Source: Candidatus Aenigmatarchaeota archaeon (lineage in GTDB: Archaea > Aenigmatarchaeota > Aenigmatarchaeia > CG10238-14 > SCSR01). From it: DNA of 39,560 nt. Position 1 is the first letter of the stretch. Each line of letters begins with the position of its first letter. The translations under genes and the position numbers were made by a program. Positions 17,292 through 27,069 of the stretch are shown here, in pieces. Under the pieces are notes generated by a model. The model saw nothing but the letters and a program-made list of their open reading frames with translations, was not told the DNA's origin and made no database searches. The stretch lies in assembly GCA_016177025.1 (NCBI GenBank), contig JACOWB010000009.1, forward strand, positions 1 to 39,560. Reading direction: 5' to 3'.

Positions 17292-17368
17292 CTTATTTCC
17301 CTTTGACCAACCTCCTTACTTCGCAAGATAGGTTTAAGAAGTTTCCTTTTAGCAGAATTTGATAGACA

Positions 17369-17797
17369 TTACACATCCAAAATAACATCTGCTTTCCAGC
17401 CAGATTTTGTTTTTTCAACTTTGAAATTATGCAATGATACAGCTTTCACATCCACCAGCAGTTCATGTTTTTTCATGTTCAACTTCTCGCCATAAGCTTT
17501 TGATTTCAGCTTGTATTTCTTGCTTTCTGTAATCTTGATATCGAATTTACTAAACAGCAGCAATTCTGCATCCTTTAAAAAAATCAATTCCTGTAAAAAG
17601 TTGAACAAAAGCATATCCACATTATCAGCCTCGACTCCTATTTTTTTCTCTACCTTATGTTTAACGGATTTCAGGTCCTTAACTTGCGTGTTTTCTAAGG
17701 CTAATGCTGATGAGTCGAACAACTCTTCCAGAGTTTTTCCAGTAGCTTCAAATGCCACATCTGCTATTGCTATATCCTCCAGGAATTTGTAAGGCAT
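17369..17797 (-). CDS. Archease (RtcB cofactor)
   Basis: MPYKFLEDIAIADVAFEATGKTLEELFDSSALALENTQVKD...NVDMLLFNFLQELIFLKDAELLLFSKFDIKI is the archease pattern. Confidence 0.92.
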   Translation of the reverse strand: MPYKFLEDIAIADVAFEATGKTLEELFDSSALALENTQVKDLKSVKHKVEKKIGVEADNVDMLLFNFLQELIFLKDAELLLFSKFDIKITESKKYKLKSKAYGEKLNMKKHELLVDVKAVSLHNFKVEKTKSGWKADVILDV

Positions 17798-17831
17798 AAT
17801 TAAAGTTTGTAAAAGGTAGAAATAAATGAGT

Positions 17832-19121
17832 TTATACTAGAACTACATCAGATTCTTTGTATATATAATCAGGTCCTGATTTTAATGTTGTAGTTACATT
17901 TCGTGCACGATACAGTAAAAACGCATCATCCGATAATTGTAAAGCATTCCATACTATTCTCTTACCTGGTTCTACATATTCTCTATCCCACTCAGGAATA
18001 TCCCAACCAGGGTGTATTTCCCACCCAGGCTCTAATTCATGCCCTTTTATAAAACCGTGAAGACGGTAGGCTAGTTCGATAGCTCTTACTTCGGCTCTTA
18101 GAGCCGCACCTATACCATAGGTCAGTTCTCTCTCCACCCGTTCAGCATATCTTAAGACACCTTGTAACTTCTGCCTAGTATCGGGCATTTTTTCATGCTT
18201 TTTTGGCTTCCAATCATCACCCAAAGAATATATAGGATAATCTTCTCCTTCAACTTTTGGTAAAATTACTTTGGCTTCTATACTCGGAACAACTACTTTT
18301 TTACCAGGCTCCGTCTGAGTATATGTTATAACTTCTTGCGGTTCTTTTGGTGGGGGCAATCTAACTCCTTCTTCTCTAAGTTCTCTTGCTTGTTGCCTAT
18401 AATGGTCAGCTTGATCTTTCATCCGCTGTGCCATTATCTTAAGCAATATATATGGGGACCCATAAAATGCAAATGCTAAATTTGGATGAACGAAATATTC
18501 AAAATGAACAACTTGCTGTCTGACCCCATCAGGACCTACAAAACCTGTAGGAATTGCAAGTTTATGCTCTTCGAAAAATGTTTTCAATTGTTCAGTGGGT
18601 GTGATTTCAAGGCTACGCCATCCCTGATGCCATTCGGCAAAAGGATCTACTACAGAAAAATGTCTCCAAGCACCAACTTTTTGTTTTTCATTAGGTCCGA
18701 ATTCAAGGACGCTATAATCTTTCGTTCTTATTGACATTGTATGCATATCGTTGTTAGAAATTACCTTAAATATTTGGCCATGTCTATTTTCTTTAGAAAT
18801 AACTCTTTGATTCGATTGCAGCACCCGTGGCCGCATTTCATCATATGATGGAAGATTAACTACCAGACCATATTTAATAGCTGCTTTCAAGGCAGTGAAC
18901 ATATCAAAGTCAGTTCTATGATAATCTAATCCGTTATGAGAATCTTCTAAATAAGCAGGTAATGGGTTTCTTCTAGCTAGATTTATATCCCGAGATTTTA
19001 TTGCAGCGGTTAATAATGGTCTGAGTGGCTGTGACTTATCCAAAGCGGATATTACCATTGGATTATGCAAAATTTCTGCTAATGTTTTAGCAACTTTTCT
19101 ATCCACTTTATCACTAAGCAT
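17832..19121 (-). CDS. Uncharacterised 429-aa protein
   Basis: Long intact ORF; no recognised domain. Confidence 0.7.
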   Translation of the reverse strand: MLSDKVDRKVAKTLAEILHNPMVISALDKSQPLRPLLTAAIKSRDINLARRNPLPAYLEDSHNGLDYHRTDFDMFTALKAAIKYGLVVNLPSYDEMRPRVLQSNQRVISKENRHGQIFKVISNNDMHTMSIRTKDYSVLEFGPNEKQKVGAWRHFSVVDPFAEWHQGWRSLEITPTEQLKTFFEEHKLAIPTGFVGPDGVRQQVVHFEYFVHPNLAFAFYGSPYILLKIMAQRMKDQADHYRQQARELREEGVRLPPPKEPQEVITYTQTEPGKKVVVPSIEAKVILPKVEGEDYPIYSLGDDWKPKKHEKMPDTRQKLQGVLRYAERVERELTYGIGAALRAEVRAIELAYRLHGFIKGHELEPGWEIHPGWDIPEWDREYVEPGKRIVWNALQLSDDAFLLYRARNVTTTLKSGPDYIYKESDVVLV

Positions 19122-19150
19122 TAATTCAATACTAAGCTTTAAAATATGAC

Positions 19151-19477
19151 TTATTCTACTATTTTATCGATCTTAGCCGCAAGTATGAAATCATTCTCGC
19201 TCAATCCTTTTATCGCATGCGTGCTTAAAGTTATTTTAACTCTTTTGTAGCTATGAAGGTAAATATCCGGATGATGATCTTCTTCTTCGGCTATATCTCC
19301 AACTTTATTAATGAAGCCTAAAGCCTCTTTGAAATCTTTGAATTTGAATTCTTTTTCTATTTCTTTGCGAATAATGAACCATCCATTGACTTGCTTGAGG
19401 TATCTTTTAGCTTCTTGTCTCGTGAAAGGTTTCACTCCGCCTTCGCATGGAACACAGTTCTTTTCTGAGAGTTGCAT
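19151..19477 (-). CDS. Pterin-4a-carbinolamine dehydratase family protein
   Basis: WFIIRKEIEKEFKFKDFKEALGFINKVGDIAEEEDHHPDIYLHSYKRVKITLSTHAIKGLSENDF. Confidence 0.93.
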   Translation of the reverse strand: MQLSEKNCVPCEGGVKPFTRQEAKRYLKQVNGWFIIRKEIEKEFKFKDFKEALGFINKVGDIAEEEDHHPDIYLHSYKRVKITLSTHAIKGLSENDFILAAKIDKIVE

Positions 19478-19489
19478 AATTAATATGTG

Positions 19490-20965
19490 TTAACCTTTTA
19501 CATTTCCGATTGGAGTGAATCGTACTACTTTCTTGGATATACCAGCCAAGTGTGTCGCTTCAATGACATCGTCGATGTTTTTGTACGCTGATCCAGCTTC
19601 CTCAGCCAATCCAGAAAATGAAACTGACTTGACATAAATTCCTTGCTTCAGCATATCTCTTTGTAACTGTTCACCACGGAACATGCCTTTAGCTCTTGTC
19701 CTGCTCATTGTCCTTCCTGAGCCGTGAGCTGTTGACATGAAAGTTTCTGCTGCATTAGGACCACCAACTAACAAATAACTACCGGTCTCCATGGAGCCAC
19801 CAATAATTACTGGGGATCCATCGTCACGATATAATTTTGGAATTTCTTCCCTTCCAGCAGGATAAGAACCTGTAGCTCCTTTTCTGTGTACGATTAGCTC
19901 TTTAGTTTCTCCATCGACTTTATGTCTTTCAACTGATGCTCTATTATGCGAGACGTCAAAAACCATTTTCAATCCTAATTTTTCTGCATCCTGCTTGAAA
20001 ACATCAGAAAAAACTTCCCTGATTCTATGTAAGATAACTTGCCTATTAGCAAAACTCATGTTAACTCCGCATGCCATAGCTTTGAAGTAATCCTGTCCTT
20101 CTGGAGAATTGAAAGGTGCACATGCAAGTTCTGGGTCTAAGATTTTAATTCCATATTTTTTCTCCATCACTGATAGGAATAATTGAAGATAGTCAGTCCC
20201 AATTTGATGGCCAAATCCTCTTGAACCGCAATGAAACATTATTACAACTTGATTTGGAAACAGCCCCCATTTCTTTGCTAGCTCTTTGTCGAAAATATTT
20301 TCCTCCTTCACAACTTGTATTTCCAGATAATGGTTACCAGAGCCTAGTGTGCCTATTTGATTGACTCCTCTTTCGACAGCCTTGGATGAAACCTTAGATA
20401 CGTCTGCCCAATCTGCTTTTCCGTTTAATTCCGTTCTTTCCAAATCCTCTTTCCACGCATATCCATTATCCACACACCATTCTGTACCTTCGGTTACAAC
20501 TTTTCTGAATTGGTCCTTAGTTAGTTTAACGAACCCGCTAGAACCAACACCCGCGGGAACTTTGTCGAATAATTTGTCGACTAGAGTTTTTAGATGCGGC
20601 TTGACATCATTATAAGTAAGATTTGTTAGAACAAGTCGCATACCACAATTTATGTCGAACCCTATTCCACCAGGAGAAATCACTCCATTCTCTTCTGGAT
20701 CAAATGCAGCTACGCCCCCTATCGGGAAACCATATCCGCTGTGGCCATCTGCCATGCAGAAGGCAAATTTTTGGATTCCTGGCAAGTTTGCAACATTTGT
20801 TATCTGGTCGTATACCTGCAAGTCCATCTGATCTACAATCTTTTTTGTGGCGTATATCCTAGCAGGAACTTTCATTCCTTGCTTGAAACTAGTAGGTACT
20901 TCCCATACTACATCTGACACTTTCTTGAAGTCGGGTTTCTTGAATATTTGATTTCCGAATGGCAT
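19490..20965 (-). CDS. rtcB: tRNA-splicing ligase RtcB
   Basis: AFCMADGHSGYGFPIGGVAAFDPEENGVISPGGIGFDINCGMRL; GTLGSGNHYLEIQ; FHCGSRGFGHQ; TAHGSGRTMSR. Confidence 0.97.
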   Translation of the reverse strand: MPFGNQIFKKPDFKKVSDVVWEVPTSFKQGMKVPARIYATKKIVDQMDLQVYDQITNVANLPGIQKFAFCMADGHSGYGFPIGGVAAFDPEENGVISPGGIGFDINCGMRLVLTNLTYNDVKPHLKTLVDKLFDKVPAGVGSSGFVKLTKDQFRKVVTEGTEWCVDNGYAWKEDLERTELNGKADWADVSKVSSKAVERGVNQIGTLGSGNHYLEIQVVKEENIFDKELAKKWGLFPNQVVIMFHCGSRGFGHQIGTDYLQLFLSVMEKKYGIKILDPELACAPFNSPEGQDYFKAMACGVNMSFANRQVILHRIREVFSDVFKQDAEKLGLKMVFDVSHNRASVERHKVDGETKELIVHRKGATGSYPAGREEIPKLYRDDGSPVIIGGSMETGSYLLVGGPNAAETFMSTAHGSGRTMSRTRAKGMFRGEQLQRDMLKQGIYVKSVSFSGLAEEAGSAYKNIDDVIEATHLAGISKKVVRFTPIGNVKG

Positions 20966-21034
20966 TTTTATTTTTCACTTCCTATTTGTCAGTTGAAATT
21001 GTTAAATAAGAATTAAAAAGGAAGGATTTATTGC

Positions 21035-21142
21035 TTACCACTCCTTACATCTCAACAAATCCTTGTTTCCGCATAAATAACACTTTACCGCCTTTTCCTC
21101 AACAAATATGAGTTTGCACGGCTCACACACCCAATGTGGCAT
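21035..21142 (-). CDS. 35-aa zinc-ribbon miniprotein
   Basis: MPHWVCEPCKLIFVEEKAVKCYLCGNKDLLRCKEW with two CxxC knuckles. Confidence 0.65.
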   Translation of the reverse strand: MPHWVCEPCKLIFVEEKAVKCYLCGNKDLLRCKEW

Positions 21143-21164
21143 AGAAATATTTCTAAATTAAACT

Positions 21165-21824
21165 TTAAGACAACTCTCTCAAAACGACGACTTTACCCTT
21201 CACCCCGGATTTGAACTCTTCTTCTGCGGCTTTAGCTTTATCGCCTAGCAATCGCCTGTAATGCATAGGAATCGTTACTTTAGCTTTTATTGCATTTGCG
21301 GCCTGCACAGCTTCTTCCACGTCCATCGTATAAGTTCCACCGATGGGAAGCATTGCAACATCTATATCTGCCAAGTTCCGCATCTCTGGAATGAAATCCG
21401 TATCGCCTGCGTGGTATATTCTTGATTCACCGACTTCAAAGATATACCCGACCCAATTGTTCTCTTTCGGATGGAATGTTATCCTGTCTGGCTTGATGTT
21501 ATATGCTGGGATTGTTTTAATTCTGATGCCCGCGACTGTGAGGACTCTGTTTGGCCCTACAATCATGAATGCGTTGCTCGGCAGGTTCAGATTCTCGCAT
21601 CCTTTTGTTGCAACAACTACTGTATTAGGCTTTATTAGTTTTCTTATATCGTTCGGGCTCCAGTGGTCATAATGCGCATGGGAAATGAAGATTGCATCTG
21701 CCTTCTCGTTCGGTAACCTCTTCAAATCGAATGGGTCGACAAAATAAAATTTCTTGCCTTCCTTGTTTTCTATCTGAAAGCTTGCATGCCCAAACCAAAA
21801 CAAGTTATCTAAAATATCTGCCAT
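21165..21824 (-). CDS. UPF0173-type metal-dependent hydrolase (metallo-beta-lactamase fold)
   Basis: FGHASFQIENKEGKKFYFVDPF, AIFISHAHYDHWSP, YHAGDTDFIPEM, IPMHY. Confidence 0.93.
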   Translation of the reverse strand: MADILDNLFWFGHASFQIENKEGKKFYFVDPFDLKRLPNEKADAIFISHAHYDHWSPNDIRKLIKPNTVVVATKGCENLNLPSNAFMIVGPNRVLTVAGIRIKTIPAYNIKPDRITFHPKENNWVGYIFEVGESRIYHAGDTDFIPEMRNLADIDVAMLPIGGTYTMDVEEAVQAANAIKAKVTIPMHYRRLLGDKAKAAEEEFKSGVKGKVVVLRELS

Positions 21825-21862
21825 AAAGTAATCTTACAGAATTGAAATTAAATCCTTGAACT

Positions 21863-22231
21863 TCACTCGACAGCTATACCATGCTTCTTCAGAGAGGCTA
21901 TATATCGGTCTCTTCTTTTCTCAGCTGTTTTCCATGCCATATATCTCTGCATGTTCGGCATCCTTCCGTCTGCTGCAGCATACGCTACTCTTCTTTTTTC
22001 TTCAAGAAAGGAAATCCCTTTAGGCATCATAGAAACTGTCAGACTTAATTCGGACCAACCGTCGGGGAATGCGCCTTTGCCTGGAGACTCTTCATGATAT
22101 CTTTCTGTTGGCCACAATCCTATAACTACATTCCTGATTCCGAGGTCTTTAAATCTCCGGGACACCCTATCGTATCCGAATCTGTAGTTTTCATACAAAT
22201 CTGATAATCTACTAACCGCTGCTCTGAGCAT
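21863..22231 (-). CDS. Hypothetical protein, 122 aa
   Basis: Intact ORF divergent from the S26e-like gene. Confidence 0.5.
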   Translation of the reverse strand: MLRAAVSRLSDLYENYRFGYDRVSRRFKDLGIRNVVIGLWPTERYHEESPGKGAFPDGWSELSLTVSMMPKGISFLEEKRRVAYAAADGRMPNMQRYMAWKTAEKRRDRYIASLKKHGIAVE

Positions 22232-22236
22232 AAAGA

Positions 22237-22596
22237 ATGCATGACATGCAAAGCTTAAAACCTTTATTACGCTATGATGACAATTTTATTAATATGCCGA
22301 TAAGTGAAGCGCCCTACAAAAGATCGTACCAACATCAACCAGGTAGAGGTAGGGAGGCCAGTGTAGTTTGTGACGGCTGCGGCAGGCAGGTTCCCAGGTA
22401 CAAGACTTTTACCAAGAGAACCGGCATGCGAATCAACGATCCTATGATAATGCAACAAATAGACAGAAGAATGATTCACATGATGTCCAGGATTGCGAGA
22501 TACTGCCCTAGTTGCGCGAGGTTCAGGCATATAGTGCAGCCCGGCAAGTCTGTAAGAAAGAAGGGATTCTCTCGCCCCTTCAGACCGGTTAGATGA
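22237..22596 (+). CDS. S26e-like zinc-binding protein
   Basis: VVCDGCGRQVPRYKTFTKRTG...RIARYCPSCARFRHIV resembles ribosomal S26e CDxCGRxVPRDK...YYCVSCAIH. Confidence 0.55.
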   Translation: MHDMQSLKPLLRYDDNFINMPISEAPYKRSYQHQPGRGREASVVCDGCGRQVPRYKTFTKRTGMRINDPMIMQQIDRRMIHMMSRIARYCPSCARFRHIVQPGKSVRKKGFSRPFRPVR

Positions 22597-22597
22597 G

Positions 22598-24361
22598 ATG
22601 GTTTTGGAAAAATTGAAGCAGTTGCGTGGAGCATTTTACAAGAAGCTTGCTAAGGAAACGAAAGAAGAAGAGCCTTTGCCAGGGTTCAGATTGGAAAAGT
22701 CGAAAAGGATGGTTGAACTTTCTGATTTCGATGATATTACGAAAGTCAATTCTATCTACCCTCTGATGGAGCCGTTCTCATATGCGCATGTAAAATGGGA
22801 CGACGAGGAGAAGACATTAATGTATGATATGATAGAGCCTCAGCTCAATGAACGGGAAAAAAAACTCATGGAAAAAATCTCGGATGCTGTAATCCAGCTT
22901 GTTGACGTCGAACTTTCGTCTATGAAAGAAACGACACAAGCTATTCAATATCTGCAAAGCCAGGTCGGCAAGGTCCTGAAAGATTTCGGACTGCAGCTGA
23001 CACCAAACCAGTATGTTAAAATAATGTACTTCATTTACAGAGACTTTATCGGTTTGAATGAGATTGACGGGTTGATGCAGGATCCGAATATAGAGGATAT
23101 CAGCTGTGATGGTACGAACACGCCTGTGTTTGTGGTGCACCGGAAATACGGCTCGATTAAGACAAGCGTTGCTTTCGATGACTTGGAAGGATTGAGAGAG
23201 TTTGTAATCAAGCTTGCCGAAAGAAGCGGGAGATATGTGAGCTATGCGGAACCTATTTTAGACGGGACGCTTCCGGACGGATCAAGGGTTTCGGCAACAA
23301 TAGCTGGCGACGTTGCGACAAGAGGACCGACATTCACGATAAGAAAGTTTGGCGAGAAACCCATGTCGCCGGTTGAGCAGATCATTTCAAATACCGCAAA
23401 TGCCGAACTGCTCGCCTACTTTTGGTATCTTGTGGAGCGCGGTGCGAACATACTTTACGTCGGTGCGACCGCTACCGGAAAGACCACATTCCTGAACACG
23501 TGCTGCATGTTCATCCCGCCTGAAAAGAAGATTGTCTCGATCGAGGACACAAGAGAAATCAGGATACCGAACGAGCATTGGGTGTCCGGACTGGCAAGGA
23601 CAGGTTTCGGCATCCCTACTGTGACGGGTGAAAAATACGGCGAGGTCACCATGTTCGATTTGCTGAAAGAAAGCTTCAGGCAGAATCCTGATTATGTCAT
23701 CGTCGGCGAGACAAGGGGAAAGGAAGCCTATGTAATGTTCCAAGGCATGGCGTCGGGTCATACGTCATTCAGTACATTCCACGCGAACTCTGTCGATGCT
23801 GTCATTAAAAGATTGACATCGCCGCCTATAGAACTGTCGCCCACGCTGATAGAAAGCTTGAATGTCGTCACAATAATGACTCATACAAAGGAGAAGAGCG
23901 CAAGAAGGGTGAAGGAGATTGTGGAGATTATTTCAGTCGATCCCAGGACAGAAGAAGTTAAGACGAATCTTGTTTTTCTCTGGAACCCGTCAACAGACAC
24001 GATAGAAAAGGTTAATGACAGCCAGTTGATTCCCAAAATGGTGGAGGCAAGGGGAGGCGACATGGAAGAAGCAAAGGAGGATCTGGAAAGAAGGAAGGCT
24101 GTTTTGGACTGGCTTGTATCGAAAGACATAAAGGATTATATGGAAGTTGTGCGGTATGTCAACATGTTTTACAAGGAACCCGAAAAGCTTTTCCAGACGA
24201 TGGGAGTTGATTGGAAGAAAGAGGGGCAGAAAGTGAATGAGCAGCCACCACAGAAAGTTCCTATTCAGGTTGAAACTCCTAAAGAGCCTGCCAAGGCCGA
24301 AGGAAAAAGGACCTCACTGCTGAACCTTCTCGGATTCAAGATGGTAAGAGAGCGACATTAG
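22598..24361 (+). CDS. Type II/IV secretion-type ATPase (archaeal type IV pilus / FlaI-TadA family)
   Basis: ILYVGATATGKTTFLNTCCMFIPPEKKIVSIEDTREIRIPNEHW...VGETRGKEAYVMFQGMASGHTSFSTFHAN. Confidence 0.95.
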   Translation: MVLEKLKQLRGAFYKKLAKETKEEEPLPGFRLEKSKRMVELSDFDDITKVNSIYPLMEPFSYAHVKWDDEEKTLMYDMIEPQLNEREKKLMEKISDAVIQLVDVELSSMKETTQAIQYLQSQVGKVLKDFGLQLTPNQYVKIMYFIYRDFIGLNEIDGLMQDPNIEDISCDGTNTPVFVVHRKYGSIKTSVAFDDLEGLREFVIKLAERSGRYVSYAEPILDGTLPDGSRVSATIAGDVATRGPTFTIRKFGEKPMSPVEQIISNTANAELLAYFWYLVERGANILYVGATATGKTTFLNTCCMFIPPEKKIVSIEDTREIRIPNEHWVSGLARTGFGIPTVTGEKYGEVTMFDLLKESFRQNPDYVIVGETRGKEAYVMFQGMASGHTSFSTFHANSVDAVIKRLTSPPIELSPTLIESLNVVTIMTHTKEKSARRVKEIVEIISVDPRTEEVKTNLVFLWNPSTDTIEKVNDSQLIPKMVEARGGDMEEAKEDLERRKAVLDWLVSKDIKDYMEVVRYVNMFYKEPEKLFQTMGVDWKKEGQKVNEQPPQKVPIQVETPKEPAKAEGKRTSLLNLLGFKMVRERH

Positions 24362-24403
24362 AAAATCTTTAGCTATAGAAAATCCAATATATTATCGGGT
24401 ATA

Positions 24404-25279
24404 ATGGCCAGTTACAATGCAGTGTCCACAGTTTTGTTCGGCGGATTGATAGACAGGATAGGAAAGAAATTTAATTTTCTCAGGGAAAGCCTGCCGAAGG
24501 CAGGCGTCAGGATACCGTTCAGAACATATCTCAGCGTGGTTTTCCTTAACACGATTGTAGTATATCTGTTTTCACTGGTCTTCTTCACGATAGCGACAAC
24601 TTTTTTTCTTGAGTTTGAAACTCTTTTCAAAATCGTCCTGCTTGCGTATCTTCCGCTGGTTCTGGCGATTCTGACGTTCGGTTTATTGGTGATATATCCG
24701 TACCAGAAGGCCATGGGAAGAAGGAAAAACATAGACATCAATCTTCCGTTTGCACTGACGCATATGGCCGCCATTGCAGAATCTGGTGTGCCGCCGTACA
24801 TGATTTTCAAACTGCTGAGCAACTTTGATGAATATGGAGAGATTTCAAGGGAAATGAAGATTCTTGTGAGAAATATAGACACATTCGGAATAGACCCGCT
24901 GACAGCAGTCAGGGAAACTGCAGAGAGAACGCCGAGCAATGACCTGCGCCAGATTCTTCTTGGCATTATCAGCGCCACAGAAAGCGGCGGTGATGTCAAG
25001 ACGTATATCAAAAACGCGGGAGATCAGGCCATGTTTGAATGGAGACTGAAAAGGGAGAAGTTTATGCAACAGCTTTCTGCGTATGCAGAGTTCTATACAG
25101 GAATCTTGATTGCCGCGCCGCTTTTCATTATAGCTTTGTTCGCGGTCATGAATATGATCCAGCCCAATATAGGCGGATTTGACATATTGACGCTTACAAA
25201 ACTGAGCATCTACATACTGGTACCGTTTTTGAACGCGGGCTTTCTGCTGTTCCTCAAGGGTGTTGAGGTGGAGATGTAA
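24404..25279 (+). CDS. Type II secretion/TadC-like membrane platform protein
   Basis: Multi-TM; LPFALTHMAAIAESGVPPYMIFKLLSNFDEYGEISREMKILVRNIDTFGIDPLTAVRETAERTPSNDLRQILLGIISATESGGD. Confidence 0.88.
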   Translation: MASYNAVSTVLFGGLIDRIGKKFNFLRESLPKAGVRIPFRTYLSVVFLNTIVVYLFSLVFFTIATTFFLEFETLFKIVLLAYLPLVLAILTFGLLVIYPYQKAMGRRKNIDINLPFALTHMAAIAESGVPPYMIFKLLSNFDEYGEISREMKILVRNIDTFGIDPLTAVRETAERTPSNDLRQILLGIISATESGGDVKTYIKNAGDQAMFEWRLKREKFMQQLSAYAEFYTGILIAAPLFIIALFAVMNMIQPNIGGFDILTLTKLSIYILVPFLNAGFLLFLKGVEVEM

Positions 25280-26112
25280 TGGTCAAGTTTTCCACTCTCG
25301 TTGCAATTTCGGTGGCAGTTTATGCGGTATTCGCTTTGTTCAATTACCTGTATATTTCAAAGTTGACAGGCTATGCGACCACGATGTATCTTATAGGTGC
25401 GATTGTAATAGCCATGCCCGTAGTTATAATAAAGTATTTTGAGACGAAACGGGTGAAGGATATGGAAAATAATTTTCCTGTGTTTCTGCAAGACTTTGTC
25501 GAGGCTGTGAGAGGAGGCATGACACTTCCCAGCGCCTTCAAAAGCATAGCCGGGAACCAATACGGGCCTCTGACACCACTTGTGAAAAAGATGGCTGCTC
25601 AACTTGACTGGGGGATTCCAGCCGAGGTTGTATTGCTTAATTTTGCGAAAGAAACCAGGTCGAAATTGATATCGAGGATAGTGTCCACAGTTATGGAGAG
25701 CCACAGGTTCGGCGGGAAACTTCTAGAGACATTTCAAGCTCTCAGCGGCACTGCCATAGAAGTTGAGAGGCTGAGGGCGGAAAGAAGACTGTTCCTTAAC
25801 TCGCAGATAATCACTGGGTATATAATATTTTTTGTTTTCCTTGCTGTGATCATAGGGCTGGAAAAGTACCTCGTACCTAGCCTAGGCCAGGTGTCGGCTC
25901 AAAGCCTGACTCAAATATCTGCAGCGGGTGCTGCATCACAGGCGAACCTGCAACAAGAATACAGCGAGATATTCAGGAATTTGATTTTGATGCAAGGCCT
26001 ATTCGCAGGGTTGACAGTTGGGAAAATGTCAGAAGGCGCAGTGGTGGCTGGAATCAAACACAGCATTTTCATGATGGTTACTGGAATGCTCGTATTCCTA
26101 ATAGTTGGTTAG
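25279..26112 (+). CDS. Second TadC/GspF-like membrane platform protein
   Basis: FPVFLQDFVEAVRGGMTLPSAFKSIAGNQYGPLTPLVKKMAAQLDWGIPAEVVLLNFAKETRSKLISRIVSTVMESHRFGGKL; start overlaps upstream stop. Confidence 0.88.
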   Translation: MVKFSTLVAISVAVYAVFALFNYLYISKLTGYATTMYLIGAIVIAMPVVIIKYFETKRVKDMENNFPVFLQDFVEAVRGGMTLPSAFKSIAGNQYGPLTPLVKKMAAQLDWGIPAEVVLLNFAKETRSKLISRIVSTVMESHRFGGKLLETFQALSGTAIEVERLRAERRLFLNSQIITGYIIFFVFLAVIIGLEKYLVPSLGQVSAQSLTQISAAGAASQANLQQEYSEIFRNLILMQGLFAGLTVGKMSEGAVVAGIKHSIFMMVTGMLVFLIVG

Positions 26113-26122
26113 CAATATAGAA

Positions 26123-26593
26123 TTAACAGGCTGCAACGTCGCCCCTGTCTGCCAAATCAGTCACAGTGCTGCAGTTGGTGTAGACCCATATCTTATCGTA
26201 GTTGGCGCCGACACCTGAGATCGATTGGTTGAACGCAAATATCTGGCCTGGCTTCAAAGCAAGATAATTGCCTCCGCTACCGCCCGAAGAATCATTAAGG
26301 GCGAGGGACACTATAGTGGTGGAACCGTTGGTATTGGTGACCTGCAAAGTTATGTTGCCCAAAGCTACCCTTCCGTTGTTTTTAACAATCCCTGAGATAT
26401 TATTATTGCAGTATTTCAAATTGGACAAATCAATAGCGCCATTGCTGCAGATAATCTGATTTTCGCCTTCTTTGCTAACGATACCAGACGATGTTTGCGT
26501 GAATCCAGATATCCATACGCTTATTATACCTCCTACGCCTACCGTAAAAGCAATTAGCAGGACAGTTGCGACTAGTGGCGATAATCCTTTCAT
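26123..26593 (-). CDS. Archaeal type IV pilin-like protein
   Basis: MKGLSPLVATVLLIAFTVGVGGIISVWISGF class III signal (start trimmed from ORF track). Confidence 0.85.
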   Translation of the reverse strand: MKGLSPLVATVLLIAFTVGVGGIISVWISGFTQTSSGIVSKEGENQIICSNGAIDLSNLKYCNNNISGIVKNNGRVALGNITLQVTNTNGSTTIVSLALNDSSGGSGGNYLALKPGQIFAFNQSISGVGANYDKIWVYTNCSTVTDLADRGDVAAC

Positions 26594-26597
26594 TTTT

Positions 26598-27014
26598 TTA
26601 CCTCGTACAGGATGACGACCTGCTGACATCAGGGCATATTGTTTTTACTAAAATGCTGGAAAAGTCCGATGATACACTAGAAACTGAAAAGCTCTTGAAT
26701 GTATTAGCAGGCAAGCTGCCGTTCAGTGGTATTACGTTGCTAACGGTTCCATTTGAATATTCTATGTAAGCCGTCAGGTTTCCCAAATCCACGCTTCTCA
26801 CATTGTTCACCGAAAATATTATAGTCTGCGCGGTCGAGTTGTACTTGCAATTCAAGAATTCGAATTGCGCAACCCTGCATTGGGCGGATGTAGAATTTTC
26901 CGTCGGTAATGATGTGGAAACAAAAGTGGAGCTCCAATAAGCCAATACACCGGCGATGGTCATGGTGATGGCTATCAAAAGAACCGCTGCCACAATTGGG
27001 GATATACCTTTCAT
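26598..27014 (-). CDS. Archaeal type IV pilin-like protein
   Basis: MKGISPIVAAVLLIAITMTIAGVLAYWSSTFV class III signal. Confidence 0.85.
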   Translation of the reverse strand: MKGISPIVAAVLLIAITMTIAGVLAYWSSTFVSTSLPTENSTSAQCRVAQFEFLNCKYNSTAQTIIFSVNNVRSVDLGNLTAYIEYSNGTVSNVIPLNGSLPANTFKSFSVSSVSSDFSSILVKTICPDVSRSSSCTR

Positions 27015-27069
27015 ATCAACAAAAATAATTTGTGTTTTTCGCCAGATAAATGTTACTTAAGCCGAGTTT

